64,000 bases of DNA from Bacillota bacterium (GTDB lineage Bacteria; Bacillota; UBA4882; UBA8346): the NCBI GenBank assembly GCA_023410535.1, contig JAEYPR010000011.1, positions 124,001-188,000 on the forward strand, in the 5' to 3' direction. Made by a program: the position numbers and the translations under genes. Below are positions 32,762 to 41,027 of this stretch, one piece after another (position 1 is the stretch's first letter; every line of letters begins with the position of its first letter). The notes beneath the pieces are model-generated. The model worked only from the letters and a program-made list of their open reading frames with translations, did no database searches and was not told the DNA's origin.

Positions 32762-33538
32762 CTACCAATCGCCACTCGCGCCGCCGCCGCCAAAATTACC
32801 GCCACCGCCGCTAAAACCACCGCTGTCGGAGCCGCCACCACCACCAAATCCGCCCCCACCGGACCAACCACCGCCGCCACCCCAATACCAGGGCTCGCTA
32901 AAGCCCCGGCGGTGCCGGCCTTGGTGCATTCGATTACTTCGATTGCCATTAAACGTAACCAGACCCGCAATAATTAACGCCACGATCCAAGCGACCGGCA
33001 ACGACCGGTCGCGACGTTGAGGCGCCGGGGCCGGTTCATTTAGACCTTGATAATCCGGACTGATCGCTTGGATCAGTGAAACTACCCCGGCCTGTAACCC
33101 GCCGTAATAATCACCGGCTTGAAACCGCGGACTGATCGCCTCGCGAATGATCGTGCCGGCCCGGCCGTCGGGAACCACCCCTTCTAAGCCGTACCCTACC
33201 TCAATCCGGACTTTCCGCTCCGCCTTGGCGACAAACAGGATAATACCATTATCCTTGCCTTTTTGGCCCGGCTTGTTCAACATGAACAATTCTTCCGTAA
33301 ATTCGACCAGTTCCCGGTCTTCCAAACTGGGCACCGTCACAATCACGATCTGATTAGTGGTTGCCTGGTGGTAGCGTCCCAATTCCTGAGCTAACGCTTG
33401 CTGTTCACTGGAACTCAACAATCCGGCCTGGTCAGTCACATACCGGGAAAGCTGAAAGGGTTCCAATGCCCAGGCCGAGCCGGCCCAAGCCATCACCAAA
33501 AGAAAGGCGATGATCGCGGAGATCCATCGCTTATTCAT
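32762..33538 (-). CDS. Exported TPM-domain protein with Gly-rich tail (YgcG-like)
   Basis: 258 residues: signal peptide (FLLVMAWAGSAWA), TPM domain (YVTDQAGLLSSSEQQALAQE, NGIILFVAKAERKVRIEVGY), a membrane helix near residues 180-196, and a cytoplasm- or surface-facing tail made almost only of Gly with Ser/Trp/Phe. This is the standard YgcG layout. It follows lemA as in many bacteria. The function is unresolved. Confidence 0.92.
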   Translation of the reverse strand: MNKRWISAIIAFLLVMAWAGSAWALEPFQLSRYVTDQAGLLSSSEQQALAQELGRYHQATTNQIVIVTVPSLEDRELVEFTEELFMLNKPGQKGKDNGIILFVAKAERKVRIEVGYGLEGVVPDGRAGTIIREAISPRFQAGDYYGGLQAGVVSLIQAISPDYQGLNEPAPAPQRRDRSLPVAWIVALIIAGLVTFNGNRSNRMHQGRHRRGFSEPWYWGGGGGWSGGGGFGGGGGSDSGGFSGGGGNFGGGGASGDW

Positions 33539-33568
33539 TGAAATGCCTCCTAAAAGATCAATAAAGCA

Positions 33569-33589
33569 AGCCAGAGAAGTTCTCTGGCT
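33569..33589. terminator. Small hairpin between lemA and ygcG-like genes
   Basis: An almost perfect palindrome (AGCCAGAGAA/TTCTCTGGCT) just after the lemA stop. It may attenuate read-through into the downstream TPM gene. Confidence 0.4.
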
Positions 33590-33617
33590 GTGCCTAGATC
33601 ATGTCTTCGCCAAAAAT

Positions 33618-34193
33618 CTACTCAAACTTTACCGTCGGATTTTCTTTGGCGCTTTGCGGTACTTCAAAATATTCCATCTTTTGCAGACCCATCATTCCCG
33701 CGAAAATGCTGCCGGGGAAGAGTTGCACTTTATTATTATACTCTTTCACCAAATCATTATAACGCTTCCGTTCAACCGCCAAACGATTTTCAGTGCCTTC
33801 CAGGTTATCCGTCAACCGGTTGAACTGCTCGTTGGCTTTCAGTTGCGGATAGTTTTCCACCACCATCATCAAACGGCTTAAAGCGGTTTCCAATTGAGCG
33901 TTGGCGGCCGCTTTCTCCCGGATGTTGCCGGCTTGCATCATCCGGCCCCGCGCGTCGGCGATATTGGTGAAGATATCCTTTTCATGTTTCGCATAGCCCT
34001 TCACGGTGTTGACCAGGTTGGGAATTAAATCATGCCGCCGTTGCAGCTGATTATCCACCTGTTTCAACTGGGCTTCCACATCATTTTTGAGGACCGTGAC
34101 ACTGTTATAATAAGAGAAATACATTCCGACCGGAACCATAATCAACAAAAGCAAAACAACCAAAACGCCAATCCCGATGACCCACTTATTCAA
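33618..34193 (-). CDS. lemA: LemA family protein
   Basis: 191 residues: an N-terminal membrane helix (VIGIGVLVVLLLLIMVPVG) followed by the all-helical LemA domain (QLKQVDNQLQRRHDLIPNLV, ADARGRMMQA, ENYPQLKANEQFNRL). It is a membrane-anchored coiled-coil protein of unclear function, nearly always paired with TPM/YgcG genes as here. Confidence 0.95.
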   Translation of the reverse strand: MNKWVIGIGVLVVLLLLIMVPVGMYFSYYNSVTVLKNDVEAQLKQVDNQLQRRHDLIPNLVNTVKGYAKHEKDIFTNIADARGRMMQAGNIREKAAANAQLETALSRLMMVVENYPQLKANEQFNRLTDNLEGTENRLAVERKRYNDLVKEYNNKVQLFPGSIFAGMMGLQKMEYFEVPQSAKENPTVKFE

Positions 34194-34743
34194 ATATCAT
34201 CCCTCCTACTCTCCTAAACGCAAGCCTTGTCGAAAAGTTTCGCACCCATCGCAAGTACTTAAATTGTAACATAAGCCCGTCAGCAAAGAAACAACGGCGG
34301 CGATCGCTCCCGCTGAAACAACGCTCAAAAGAATCTTTCAGGATATTGAAATAACGTCCAGAATTAATCTTTGGGCTGAAGTCAAAATGGATTCTCAACC
34401 CCTCCATACTCTTCGAAGTACACCCAACAAGCGGAATCTTGCTAGAGGACCATCTCTTCCTCTTTGTCACTCGCCCGCTACGATCGGCCTCACTTGTTTA
34501 TAATATTGGCCGAGAGGAACCTCGCCGGATTGCTTGTCTGCCTGAATACCCATACGCGTCGTCAAAAGACGAACAGTGCAAGGAGGGACCGAGCGAGGAG
34601 CGCAAATAATACTCGCTGTATATTGAGCACCGCAGCGACCGAACGACGCCGCAGTGTGCGTCTTTTCACGGCGCAACAAGCAATCCGGCAAACTCAATTA
34701 ACCCACCATCTCCATACTTTCTTCTTGCTCTCACCTTTGTAAT
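34194..34743. other. Intergenic region with a long inverted repeat
   Basis: I find no convincing gene in this 550-bp stretch; open frames on both strands lack ribosome sites and recognisable protein patterns. The inverted repeat at 34524-34689 is described separately. The rest may be a decayed gene. Confidence 0.5.
34524..34689. repeat. Long imperfect inverted repeat (MITE-like or structured RNA)
   Basis: Outer arms GCCGGATTGCTTGT (34524-34537) and its exact complement (34676-34689). Inner arms of 24 bp at 34556-34579 and 34651-34674 pair with about four or five mismatches (AAAAGACG core). A 19-base asymmetry separates outer and inner arms on the left. No transposase is nearby. Confidence 0.65.
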
Positions 34744-34778
34744 AAAAAAGCGCCGCCAACCTCCGTTAGCAGCGCTTT
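34744..34778 (-). terminator. serC terminator
   Basis: AAAGCGCCGC/GCAGCGCTTT stem; on the minus strand it is followed by TTTTTTATT. Confidence 0.8.
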
Positions 34779-34801
34779 AAAAACATATCCTTCAACCGCA
34801 A

Positions 34802-35890
34802 TTACCCGTTGCGTCTGGCGAAATCTTGCATCAGTTCGGCCAGCGCCTTACATCCCTCCGCCGGCATCGCGTTATAAATCGACGCGCGCATGCCGCCCAC
34901 CGAGCGGTGTCCTTTGATCCCAACCAAGTCAGCTTGCTTCGCCTCGCTGACAAACGCCGCTTCCAACTCCTCGTTAGGCAGCCGGAAAGTCACATTCATC
35001 AAAGACCGGTCTGCTTTCCGGGCATGGCCTTGATAGAAACCGTTGCTGTTATCAATCGCATCGTAGATGTAGGCGGCTTTCTCCTGGTTCAACTTCGCCA
35101 TGGCCGCGACGCCGCCGTTCGCTTTCACCCATTTCAACACCAGGTTCACAATATAAACCGCAAAGGTCGCCGGAGTGTTGTAAAGCGAGTTGTTCTTGGC
35201 AAACGTCCCGTACCGGAAGATGGACGGCAGGTTTTTGTTGGCCTTTTCCAGCATCTCCGGACTGATCATCACCACGGTCACACCCGACGGTCCGAGATTT
35301 TTCTGCGCTCCCGCATAAATCAGCGCGAACTTAGAGACATCGAACGGACGGGATAAAATATCGCTGGACATATCGGCAACCAGCGGCGTTCCCGGAAACT
35401 CCGGCAAGGTTTCCCATTGGGTGCCAAAAATTGTATTATTGGAGGTAATATGAACATAAGCGCTGTCTTGACTGAGTTTGATCTCGGGGAGAGCGGGAAT
35501 CCGATCATAATTAGTCGCTTGCGTGCTGGCAGCCACGTTGACGGTACCGACCCGCGCAGCTTCTTCATACGCTTTCTCCGCGAAACTACCGGTTAAGATA
35601 TAATCAGCGACCGATCCAGCGGGCAAAAAGTTCATCGGGACCAACGCAAATTGGGCACTGGCTCCGCCGCCCATAAACAACACCCGATAATCGGAAGGGG
35701 CATTTAAAAGCTCCTTTAACAAGCTTTCCGTCTCATTATGTAATGCTTCATAATCCTTACCGCGGTGACTGACTTCCAGGATCGACATTCCGGTCCCTTT
35801 AAAATCCAGCAGGTCCCGTTGGGCTTCCTCTAAAACTGACAACGGCAGGATGGCTGGCCCGGGATTAAAGTTATAAACGCGCTTACTCAA
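34802..35890 (-). CDS. serC: Phosphoserine aminotransferase
   Basis: A 362-residue class V PLP aminotransferase. Visible are VYNFNPGPAILP at the start, LFMGGGASAQFALVPMNFL, the PLP-Lys in AGAQKNLGPSG, NTPATFAVY and SVGGMRASIYNAMP. It converts 3-phosphohydroxypyruvate to phosphoserine in serine synthesis. SerA is not adjacent. Single gene with its own terminator. Confidence 0.96.
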   Translation of the reverse strand: MSKRVYNFNPGPAILPLSVLEEAQRDLLDFKGTGMSILEVSHRGKDYEALHNETESLLKELLNAPSDYRVLFMGGGASAQFALVPMNFLPAGSVADYILTGSFAEKAYEEAARVGTVNVAASTQATNYDRIPALPEIKLSQDSAYVHITSNNTIFGTQWETLPEFPGTPLVADMSSDILSRPFDVSKFALIYAGAQKNLGPSGVTVVMISPEMLEKANKNLPSIFRYGTFAKNNSLYNTPATFAVYIVNLVLKWVKANGGVAAMAKLNQEKAAYIYDAIDNSNGFYQGHARKADRSLMNVTFRLPNEELEAAFVSEAKQADLVGIKGHRSVGGMRASIYNAMPAEGCKALAELMQDFARRNG

Positions 35891-36140
35891 ACTTCCAAAC
35901 CTCCTCTATTCTTCTCTCAAAAATAAGTCCGACAAAACTTGTTCTCATTATAACTGCTTGCCATCTATTCTTCAAGCGACTTCACAGAATTTTCACTAAA
36001 GCCGATTCGCGAGATTTCGGCCAAAAGTCCTGCACTTTCTGATTTGTACGACAAAAAGGCAATAATTATTTTAACGGGTGTTCCTGCAAATGTTTGGGAA
36101 TAATAATTCAAACTTAGCGCGATTTCCGGAGGGACAACCC

Positions 36141-37721
36141 ATGTCACAAACCGTCGCCGATCAAATTCTCAAGGTTTTGGCCGCTTATGGCGTCCGAATG
36201 ATTTACGGAGTCATTGGCGACGCCATCTTTCCCTTGGCGGACGCTTTGGCGCGCCAGAACACCATCCGTTATATTCCTTGCGCGATTGAAACGACCGCCG
36301 CGTTCATGGCCGCCTACCACGGTCGCCTAAGCGGGGTTCCCGGCGTATGCATCGGAACCTCGGGACCGGGAGCAGGCAACCTGGTCAATGGGACCGGAAT
36401 GGCTTACCGCGACCAGCTTCCCTTGCTCTGTCTCACCGGTCAAGTCGCCCGCAACCAAGTCAAACAAGACGCCAATCAATATATCGACCAGTCCCGGCTG
36501 TTCGCGGCCGTTACCGCTCAATCCCAACAATGCCTTTGCCCCGCGACCGTCGTCCCGGTTCTCTCCGGACTGTTAAATCAGGCCATCAGCCAACAAACCG
36601 CGGTACATCTGACAATTCCTAGTGACATTTTAAAAGAACCGGCTGCCCCTTTAGCGATCCTTCCACCGCCGCTCTTTTACGGACTTGGGGAAACATCCCT
36701 CTATCGTGGTGCGATCGAGGCGGGCGTGGCCATGATTCAAACCAGTAAACGGCCTTTGCTTGTCATTGGCGGCGAAGCCCGTTCCCTGGCCGGGACTTTA
36801 GCCGATTTTGCCGCCGCGCTCGGAGCCGGAATTATTCTGACCCAGGATAATAAAGGGGCGCTGCCCGACCGTCATCCGCTTGTCCTCGGCGGAATCGGCG
36901 AAGCCTATTGCCCGGCCTGTCTCGAACAGGCTGATGTAATCCTGTTATTTGGCGCCGCGCCGTATGAGCAACCGTATTTTCCGGCCAATGCTCCGGTGCT
37001 TCATTGCACCGCCAGATTAACTCCGGACTTTCAGCCGTACCTTACCCTGTGCGGGGATTTAACAGCCATCCTTACCCGGATCCGGACCGAATTGCCGTTA
37101 CCGCCGGCCCGTCCCGAATGGCAAAAACTCCTTGCGCAGGATCATCAGAACCGGATCGACTGGATTGAAAGCGTCGCCGATTCCCACCACCCGCTCGCCT
37201 GCATCCGGACCTTAGCCGCCAAACTTGCGCCCGATGCGGTGATCACCTTAGATGTCGGCGAGTTTGTCTATTGGTTTGACAGCGGTTTTTTGGCGGAACG
37301 CCAGGAAATATTGCTCTCCGGTTTATGGCGGAGTATGGGCAGCGGGATTGCGGCGGGAATTGCCGCTTGTCTCAACCGGCCGGGACGGCAAGTGGTTACG
37401 CTAACCGGCGACGGCGGTTTTTTAATGTCCTGCAGTGAGCTGGCGACGGTGGTTCGTGAAAAATTGCCGTTGACCATCGTCGTCTTCCGGAACCAGCAAT
37501 ACGGGTTGGAAGTTCAAAAAATGCGGAAGCAAGGGTTGACAACCTTCGGGACCGACCTCTGCCTGCCCGACCTGTCCCGGTTGGCCGAATCCTTTGGCTT
37601 AAAAAGCTTTCAAGTCAATGACTTGGCCCAAGCGCCCGCCGCGGTCGAGGCATCCCTGATCAATACCCCATCACTGCTGGTGTGGGACGTGAACACTTTT
37701 CCCCTACCTCATTTGCGATGA
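36141..37721 (+). CDS. Thiamine-diphosphate-dependent enzyme (pyruvate oxidase/acetolactate-synthase-like)
   Basis: 526 residues with the three-domain ThDP fold: PYR domain with catalytic Glu50 (YIPCAIETTAAFMAAYHGRL) and GPGAGNLVNG, a central Rossmann-like domain, and the PP domain with GDGGFLMSCSELAT and the Mg-site Asn of VVFRNQQYGL. This places it in the PoxB/AHAS group. Without regulatory-subunit or ilv neighbours, an oxidase or decarboxylase of pyruvate is as likely as acetolactate synthase. The start at 36141 has GGAGGGA upstream. It is convergent with an ArsR regulator. Confidence 0.85.
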   Translation: MSQTVADQILKVLAAYGVRMIYGVIGDAIFPLADALARQNTIRYIPCAIETTAAFMAAYHGRLSGVPGVCIGTSGPGAGNLVNGTGMAYRDQLPLLCLTGQVARNQVKQDANQYIDQSRLFAAVTAQSQQCLCPATVVPVLSGLLNQAISQQTAVHLTIPSDILKEPAAPLAILPPPLFYGLGETSLYRGAIEAGVAMIQTSKRPLLVIGGEARSLAGTLADFAAALGAGIILTQDNKGALPDRHPLVLGGIGEAYCPACLEQADVILLFGAAPYEQPYFPANAPVLHCTARLTPDFQPYLTLCGDLTAILTRIRTELPLPPARPEWQKLLAQDHQNRIDWIESVADSHHPLACIRTLAAKLAPDAVITLDVGEFVYWFDSGFLAERQEILLSGLWRSMGSGIAAGIAACLNRPGRQVVTLTGDGGFLMSCSELATVVREKLPLTIVVFRNQQYGLEVQKMRKQGLTTFGTDLCLPDLSRLAESFGLKSFQVNDLAQAPAAVEASLINTPSLLVWDVNTFPLPHLR

Positions 37722-37767
37722 CCGATGGTGTGTAAACAAAAAAATAAACGCCTCCAATTCAAAGCGT

Positions 37768-38070
37768 TTACGGTTCTTGACTGTCGCGCAACAAAACGCG
37801 GACCACCTCTTGGATGGTTGGATTCGCCACTTGATAAAAGACTTCCAAGCCTTCGCGGCGGCACTTCAAAACCCCGGTGATGCGCAATTTCGCCAGATGT
37901 TGCGAGAGGGTTGATTGGGGAATTCCCAAACAAGACTGCATATGGTTGACATTGCATTCGCCCTTATCCATCAAACCCCGCACAATGCAAAGCCGGACCG
38001 GATGGGCAATGGTCTTTAAAATTTCAGCTTTTTCACTTAATAATGTCATATCATCCGGACGTTCCATCAT
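37768..38070 (-). CDS. ArsR-family regulator with several cysteines
   Basis: A 100-residue winged-helix protein: ILKTIAHPVRLCIVRGLMDK, the recognition region MQSCLGIPQSTLSQHLAKLR and wing CRREGLEVFYQV. The stretch GECNVNHMQSCLG, with Cys39 and Cys47, plus Cys70 (LKCRREG), resembles sulfide- or redox-responsive members (BigR/SqrR/YgaV types) more than arsenite sensors. No target gene lies downstream on its strand. GGAGGT touches the start; 38067 is an equally likely start. Confidence 0.88.
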   Translation of the reverse strand: MMERPDDMTLLSEKAEILKTIAHPVRLCIVRGLMDKGECNVNHMQSCLGIPQSTLSQHLAKLRITGVLKCRREGLEVFYQVANPTIQEVVRVLLRDSQEP

Positions 38071-38183
38071 ACCTCCGTCAAACCGGTCTGAAACCGAACC
38101 CGACCTACGGTGCCGGGTAAATCACTCATCTGTTCAAATATTGCTTTGATTATTAATATAATACAATATACTACCGCAGAAAA

Positions 38184-39626
38184 CTATGATTCATACTGAA
38201 AAAGATTGAGATTATCATCGTCGCGGTTTTGGGCTTTGGCGACACAGACCTGATTGCGTCCGGTATTTTTGGCTTCGTAAAGCGCCACGTCGGCGAGGTA
38301 TAACAACCGTTCATAATTATCGGCGTCAATTGGATAACAGGCCAGTCCGGCGCTGATGGTCACCGGGATTCGCGTCCCGTCTTCACTGACGAACTGATGG
38401 TCGCTGATTAACCTCCGGATCCGTTCGGCAAACGCCAACGCCTGGTCGCAATCCATCCCCGGCAAGATCACTACAAACTCTTCGCCGCCGTAGCGGGCGA
38501 CGACGCCTTCGGACTCTGCCGCCTCCCGAATCAAGGAAGCAACCGTCTTTAAAACCACATCGCCGCATAAGTGGCCGAACCGGTCATTGACGATTTTAAA
38601 ATGATCGATATCGAGAATGATGACGGACACCACTCCCGCGTGACTGTAAAAGAGCTCGTCCACATAATTCATGAGATACATCCGGTTAAAAACGCCAGTG
38701 AGATTATCATAAATCGCCATCTGTTTCATCCGAGCGTACAGAAAGGCGTTTTCAACGGACAAACTCAGTTCCTGAGCGATCAATCGCGCAAAATCAACCA
38801 AATCTTCGGTGACGCTATCCAGCAGTTCTTGTTCAAACAACATCACGCCCAACACCGACCGACGACCGATCAGCGGGACTGCGACATAGTTTTTAAACTG
38901 ACCCGCCCAAGCCCCCATGCTTCGGTTTTTATAGGTATGGACGACCTTTTGATGAAAGACATGGGCCAGGAGATGGGTAGAGTTGACCGCGACCTCCTGC
39001 GGCAGATCCAGATCGCCGATAATTCCCGAACAAGCGCAGCTTTGTAAGGTTTCACCTTTATCGTCAATCAGATATATACAACAAAATTTGCAACCCAAAA
39101 CTCCAATCACAATATCAACCGCTTTTTTTAACAGACTTTCCGAATCCAATTCGCGGCTGATCTCTTCCTGAATCAACTGCAACGTATAAGCTTGGGCATA
39201 TTTCTCTTCGACTTGCATATTGGAGAGTTGTAACTGGCGGTAATTGGACTCCAACTCCCGGCGCGATTGTTCCGTTTGCGCATGAAGCCGGAGAAAAGCC
39301 TCACGAAGCTCCGTTAATTCATCATGATGTGGATCAACTGACAAATGGGCTTCTTTCCCTTGAAGAATCCGGATTAAATAATTATGCAAATCGGTTACCC
39401 GTCTGGTAATCGAATGGTAAAACGACCAAATCATCCAGGCTGTCGCGACGAAAGCGACCGCAAACAATACGATCGGTACCATATAGTGCTCCATCACATA
39501 TTTCATTCGTAACGCGAAAAGGTAGGGCGGGTACTCCGGGCTCGCAAGCAACAAGCCAACGATTAGCACTGAAGGTATCATCGACAGTAAACCAATAAGC
39601 ACCAATGACTTATTGCGCAGTCGCAC
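38184..39626 (-). CDS. Membrane diguanylate cyclase with GAF domain
   Basis: 480 residues: two membrane helices (about 8-28 and 49-70) flanking a short outer loop, a HAMP-like/coiled-coil linker, a GAF domain (about 150-300, with a Cys-rich CKFCCIYLID...CACSG), and a GGDEF domain (DNLTGVFNRMYL, IILDIDHFKIVNDRFGH, YGGEEFVVILPG). The GGEEF motif is active-type, so it should make cyclic di-GMP. The inhibitory RxxD site five residues before it reads ESEG, so product inhibition is probably absent. GTG start behind GGGGGG. Confidence 0.93.
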   Translation of the reverse strand: MRLRNKSLVLIGLLSMIPSVLIVGLLLASPEYPPYLFALRMKYVMEHYMVPIVLFAVAFVATAWMIWSFYHSITRRVTDLHNYLIRILQGKEAHLSVDPHHDELTELREAFLRLHAQTEQSRRELESNYRQLQLSNMQVEEKYAQAYTLQLIQEEISRELDSESLLKKAVDIVIGVLGCKFCCIYLIDDKGETLQSCACSGIIGDLDLPQEVAVNSTHLLAHVFHQKVVHTYKNRSMGAWAGQFKNYVAVPLIGRRSVLGVMLFEQELLDSVTEDLVDFARLIAQELSLSVENAFLYARMKQMAIYDNLTGVFNRMYLMNYVDELFYSHAGVVSVIILDIDHFKIVNDRFGHLCGDVVLKTVASLIREAAESEGVVARYGGEEFVVILPGMDCDQALAFAERIRRLISDHQFVSEDGTRIPVTISAGLACYPIDADNYERLLYLADVALYEAKNTGRNQVCVAKAQNRDDDNLNLFQYES

Positions 39627-39689
39627 TCAATAACCCCCCATTTCGACGATTTCTGCTTCAAACTACCTGACGCACTACTTACTTTAGGT

Positions 39690-39742
39690 AATCGCTCCGA
39701 CGATTCATCATTCGCTTGCGCGAGCGTTGCTAGCCTGGCAAC
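39690..39742 (-). promoter_or_regulatory. Three consecutive hairpins in the diguanylate cyclase leader
   Basis: On the coding (minus) strand: GTTGC/GCAAC (39742-39726), CGCT/AGCG (39726-39713) and AATCG/CGATT (39705-39690), about 65-115 nt before the start codon. It does not match the GEMM consensus. Confidence 0.4.
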
Positions 39743-39920
39743 TATATAGAATATCGGCACCTTTTGGAAAATATATAGTTAATATTTGACTAACCGTTTA
39801 TTTTTCAATATTTCATCACATAAACTCAAAACTGCTCGTCCAGGGGTTGCAAATCGCCAAACGAAGGGACGCGGGTAAACCGGGAAACACCATCCCGCAG
39901 CCCGGTTTGCTGTTAATCTG

Positions 39921-40607
39921 TTAATAATAATACGAGCGCCGGGATTTAATAAAAAAGCGGTGGCCGAACATTCCTGCCACAAACCCGCCGATATGGGCCG
40001 CAAATGCAATGTTGCTCGCCAGTTCCGGCGCGCCTTGCGTCAAAACCAGCGAATAAATTTGGCTCAACAACCAAAACCCAAGATAAATCCAGGCCGGGAT
40101 GGGAACAAACAAGGGGATAATCACAATCGGGATCAAGGTAACGATCTTCGCCGACGGATACATGATAAAATAGGCTCCCATCACTCCGGCGATCGCCCCG
40201 GAAGCCCCGATGGTTACCACGTTGGACGCGGGATCGATCCAAAAATGGACCCCACCCGCGATGATACCGCATGTGATATAAAATAGCAGATAACGAAAGG
40301 AGCCCATCCGGTCCTCGACATTATCCCCGAATAGCCATAACGCCCATAAGTTACCGATAACATGCATCCAACCGCTATGTAATAACATATACGTGACAAA
40401 CGGCAAAAAATCCGGGCTGCCGTTTAACAAGCTCTGCCTGAAACGGGCCGGGATCAAGCCGTATTGGTCGATCAGTTTCTCAAACAATTCCGGGTTCAAA
40501 TGCAACAACTGTTGTTGATGCAAGAAAACCGCGAAAGTTGCAATGATGATCAAAACGTTCATCACCGGCCAACGCCGGCTCGGGATCGTGTCCCGCAACG
40601 GTATCAT
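39921..40607 (-). CDS. Rhomboid family intramembrane serine protease
   Basis: A 228-residue, six-helix membrane protein with the rhomboid signature: LLHSGWMHVIGNLWALWLFG (Asn/His cluster of helix 2), catalytic Ser in GASGAIAGVMGAYFI, and catalytic His in AAHIGGFVAGM. It cleaves membrane-protein segments in the bilayer; the substrate is unknown. It directly follows the MutT gene and may be in one operon with it. Confidence 0.93.
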   Translation of the reverse strand: MIPLRDTIPSRRWPVMNVLIIIATFAVFLHQQQLLHLNPELFEKLIDQYGLIPARFRQSLLNGSPDFLPFVTYMLLHSGWMHVIGNLWALWLFGDNVEDRMGSFRYLLFYITCGIIAGGVHFWIDPASNVVTIGASGAIAGVMGAYFIMYPSAKIVTLIPIVIIPLFVPIPAWIYLGFWLLSQIYSLVLTQGAPELASNIAFAAHIGGFVAGMFGHRFFIKSRRSYYY

Positions 40608-40616
40608 CCGCTCACC

Positions 40617-41027
40617 TCAATTCATGATCGGTTGCGAAAGCAATATCTGGCGGAATTTGGACCAAAAGCGGGTATCGGCGGCCGGTTTTTCCACCGCATC
40701 GACTTCCGCCACCGTACTCCAGCGTACCGCTTGGCATTCAACCGGACGAGGCTCCCCCGCTTCGATCCGGCATTCAAAATACAACAACAGCAGTTGCAGG
40801 TTACCCTGCACTTCGCTGACGACATCCAAAATCCGGCCGACTGTCACTTTGATTCCCAATTCCTCATCAAGTTCCCTGGCCATTGCCTGACGCGGGTCTT
40901 CTCCCAACTCAACTTTGCCGCCGGGAAACTCCCATTTGCCGCCTTCCCGATCCGCGGCCCGGCGTTGCGCGATCAGCACCCGCTCATCCTCCCGGATAAA
41001 CCCGGCTGTAACGATCAATTGCTTCAT
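40617..41027 (-). CDS. 8-oxo-dGTP diphosphatase-like Nudix hydrolase (MutT)
   Basis: A 136-residue protein starting MKQLIVTAGFI (start at 41027, AAAGGAT upstream). The Nudix box is complete: GGKVELGED, then QAMARELDEELGI (GX5EX7REUXEEXGU). The WEFPGGK context is typical of MutT/CTP-pyrophosphohydrolase members that remove oxidised nucleotides. The start overlaps the end of the upstream NlpC/P60 gene by 44 bp, which indicates translational coupling. Confidence 0.92.
   Translation of the reverse strand: MKQLIVTAGFIREDERVLIAQRRAADREGGKWEFPGGKVELGEDPRQAMARELDEELGIKVTVGRILDVVSEVQGNLQLLLLYFECRIEAGEPRPVECQAVRWSTVAEVDAVEKPAADTRFWSKFRQILLSQPIMN

Noticed and set aside
32762..33000. Plus-strand Pro-rich open frames opposite the Gly-rich tail
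   Set aside because: They are the complement of the low-complexity Gly tail of the exported TPM protein.
34186..34470. 94-codon minus-strand open frame
   Set aside because: No ribosome site, no family pattern, odd composition (SSSK, RRRCFF).
39627..39745. GEMM (c-di-GMP-I) riboswitch before the diguanylate cyclase gene
   Set aside because: Hairpins exist but the conserved GGGCAAACC / GACGCAAAGCC segments are absent.
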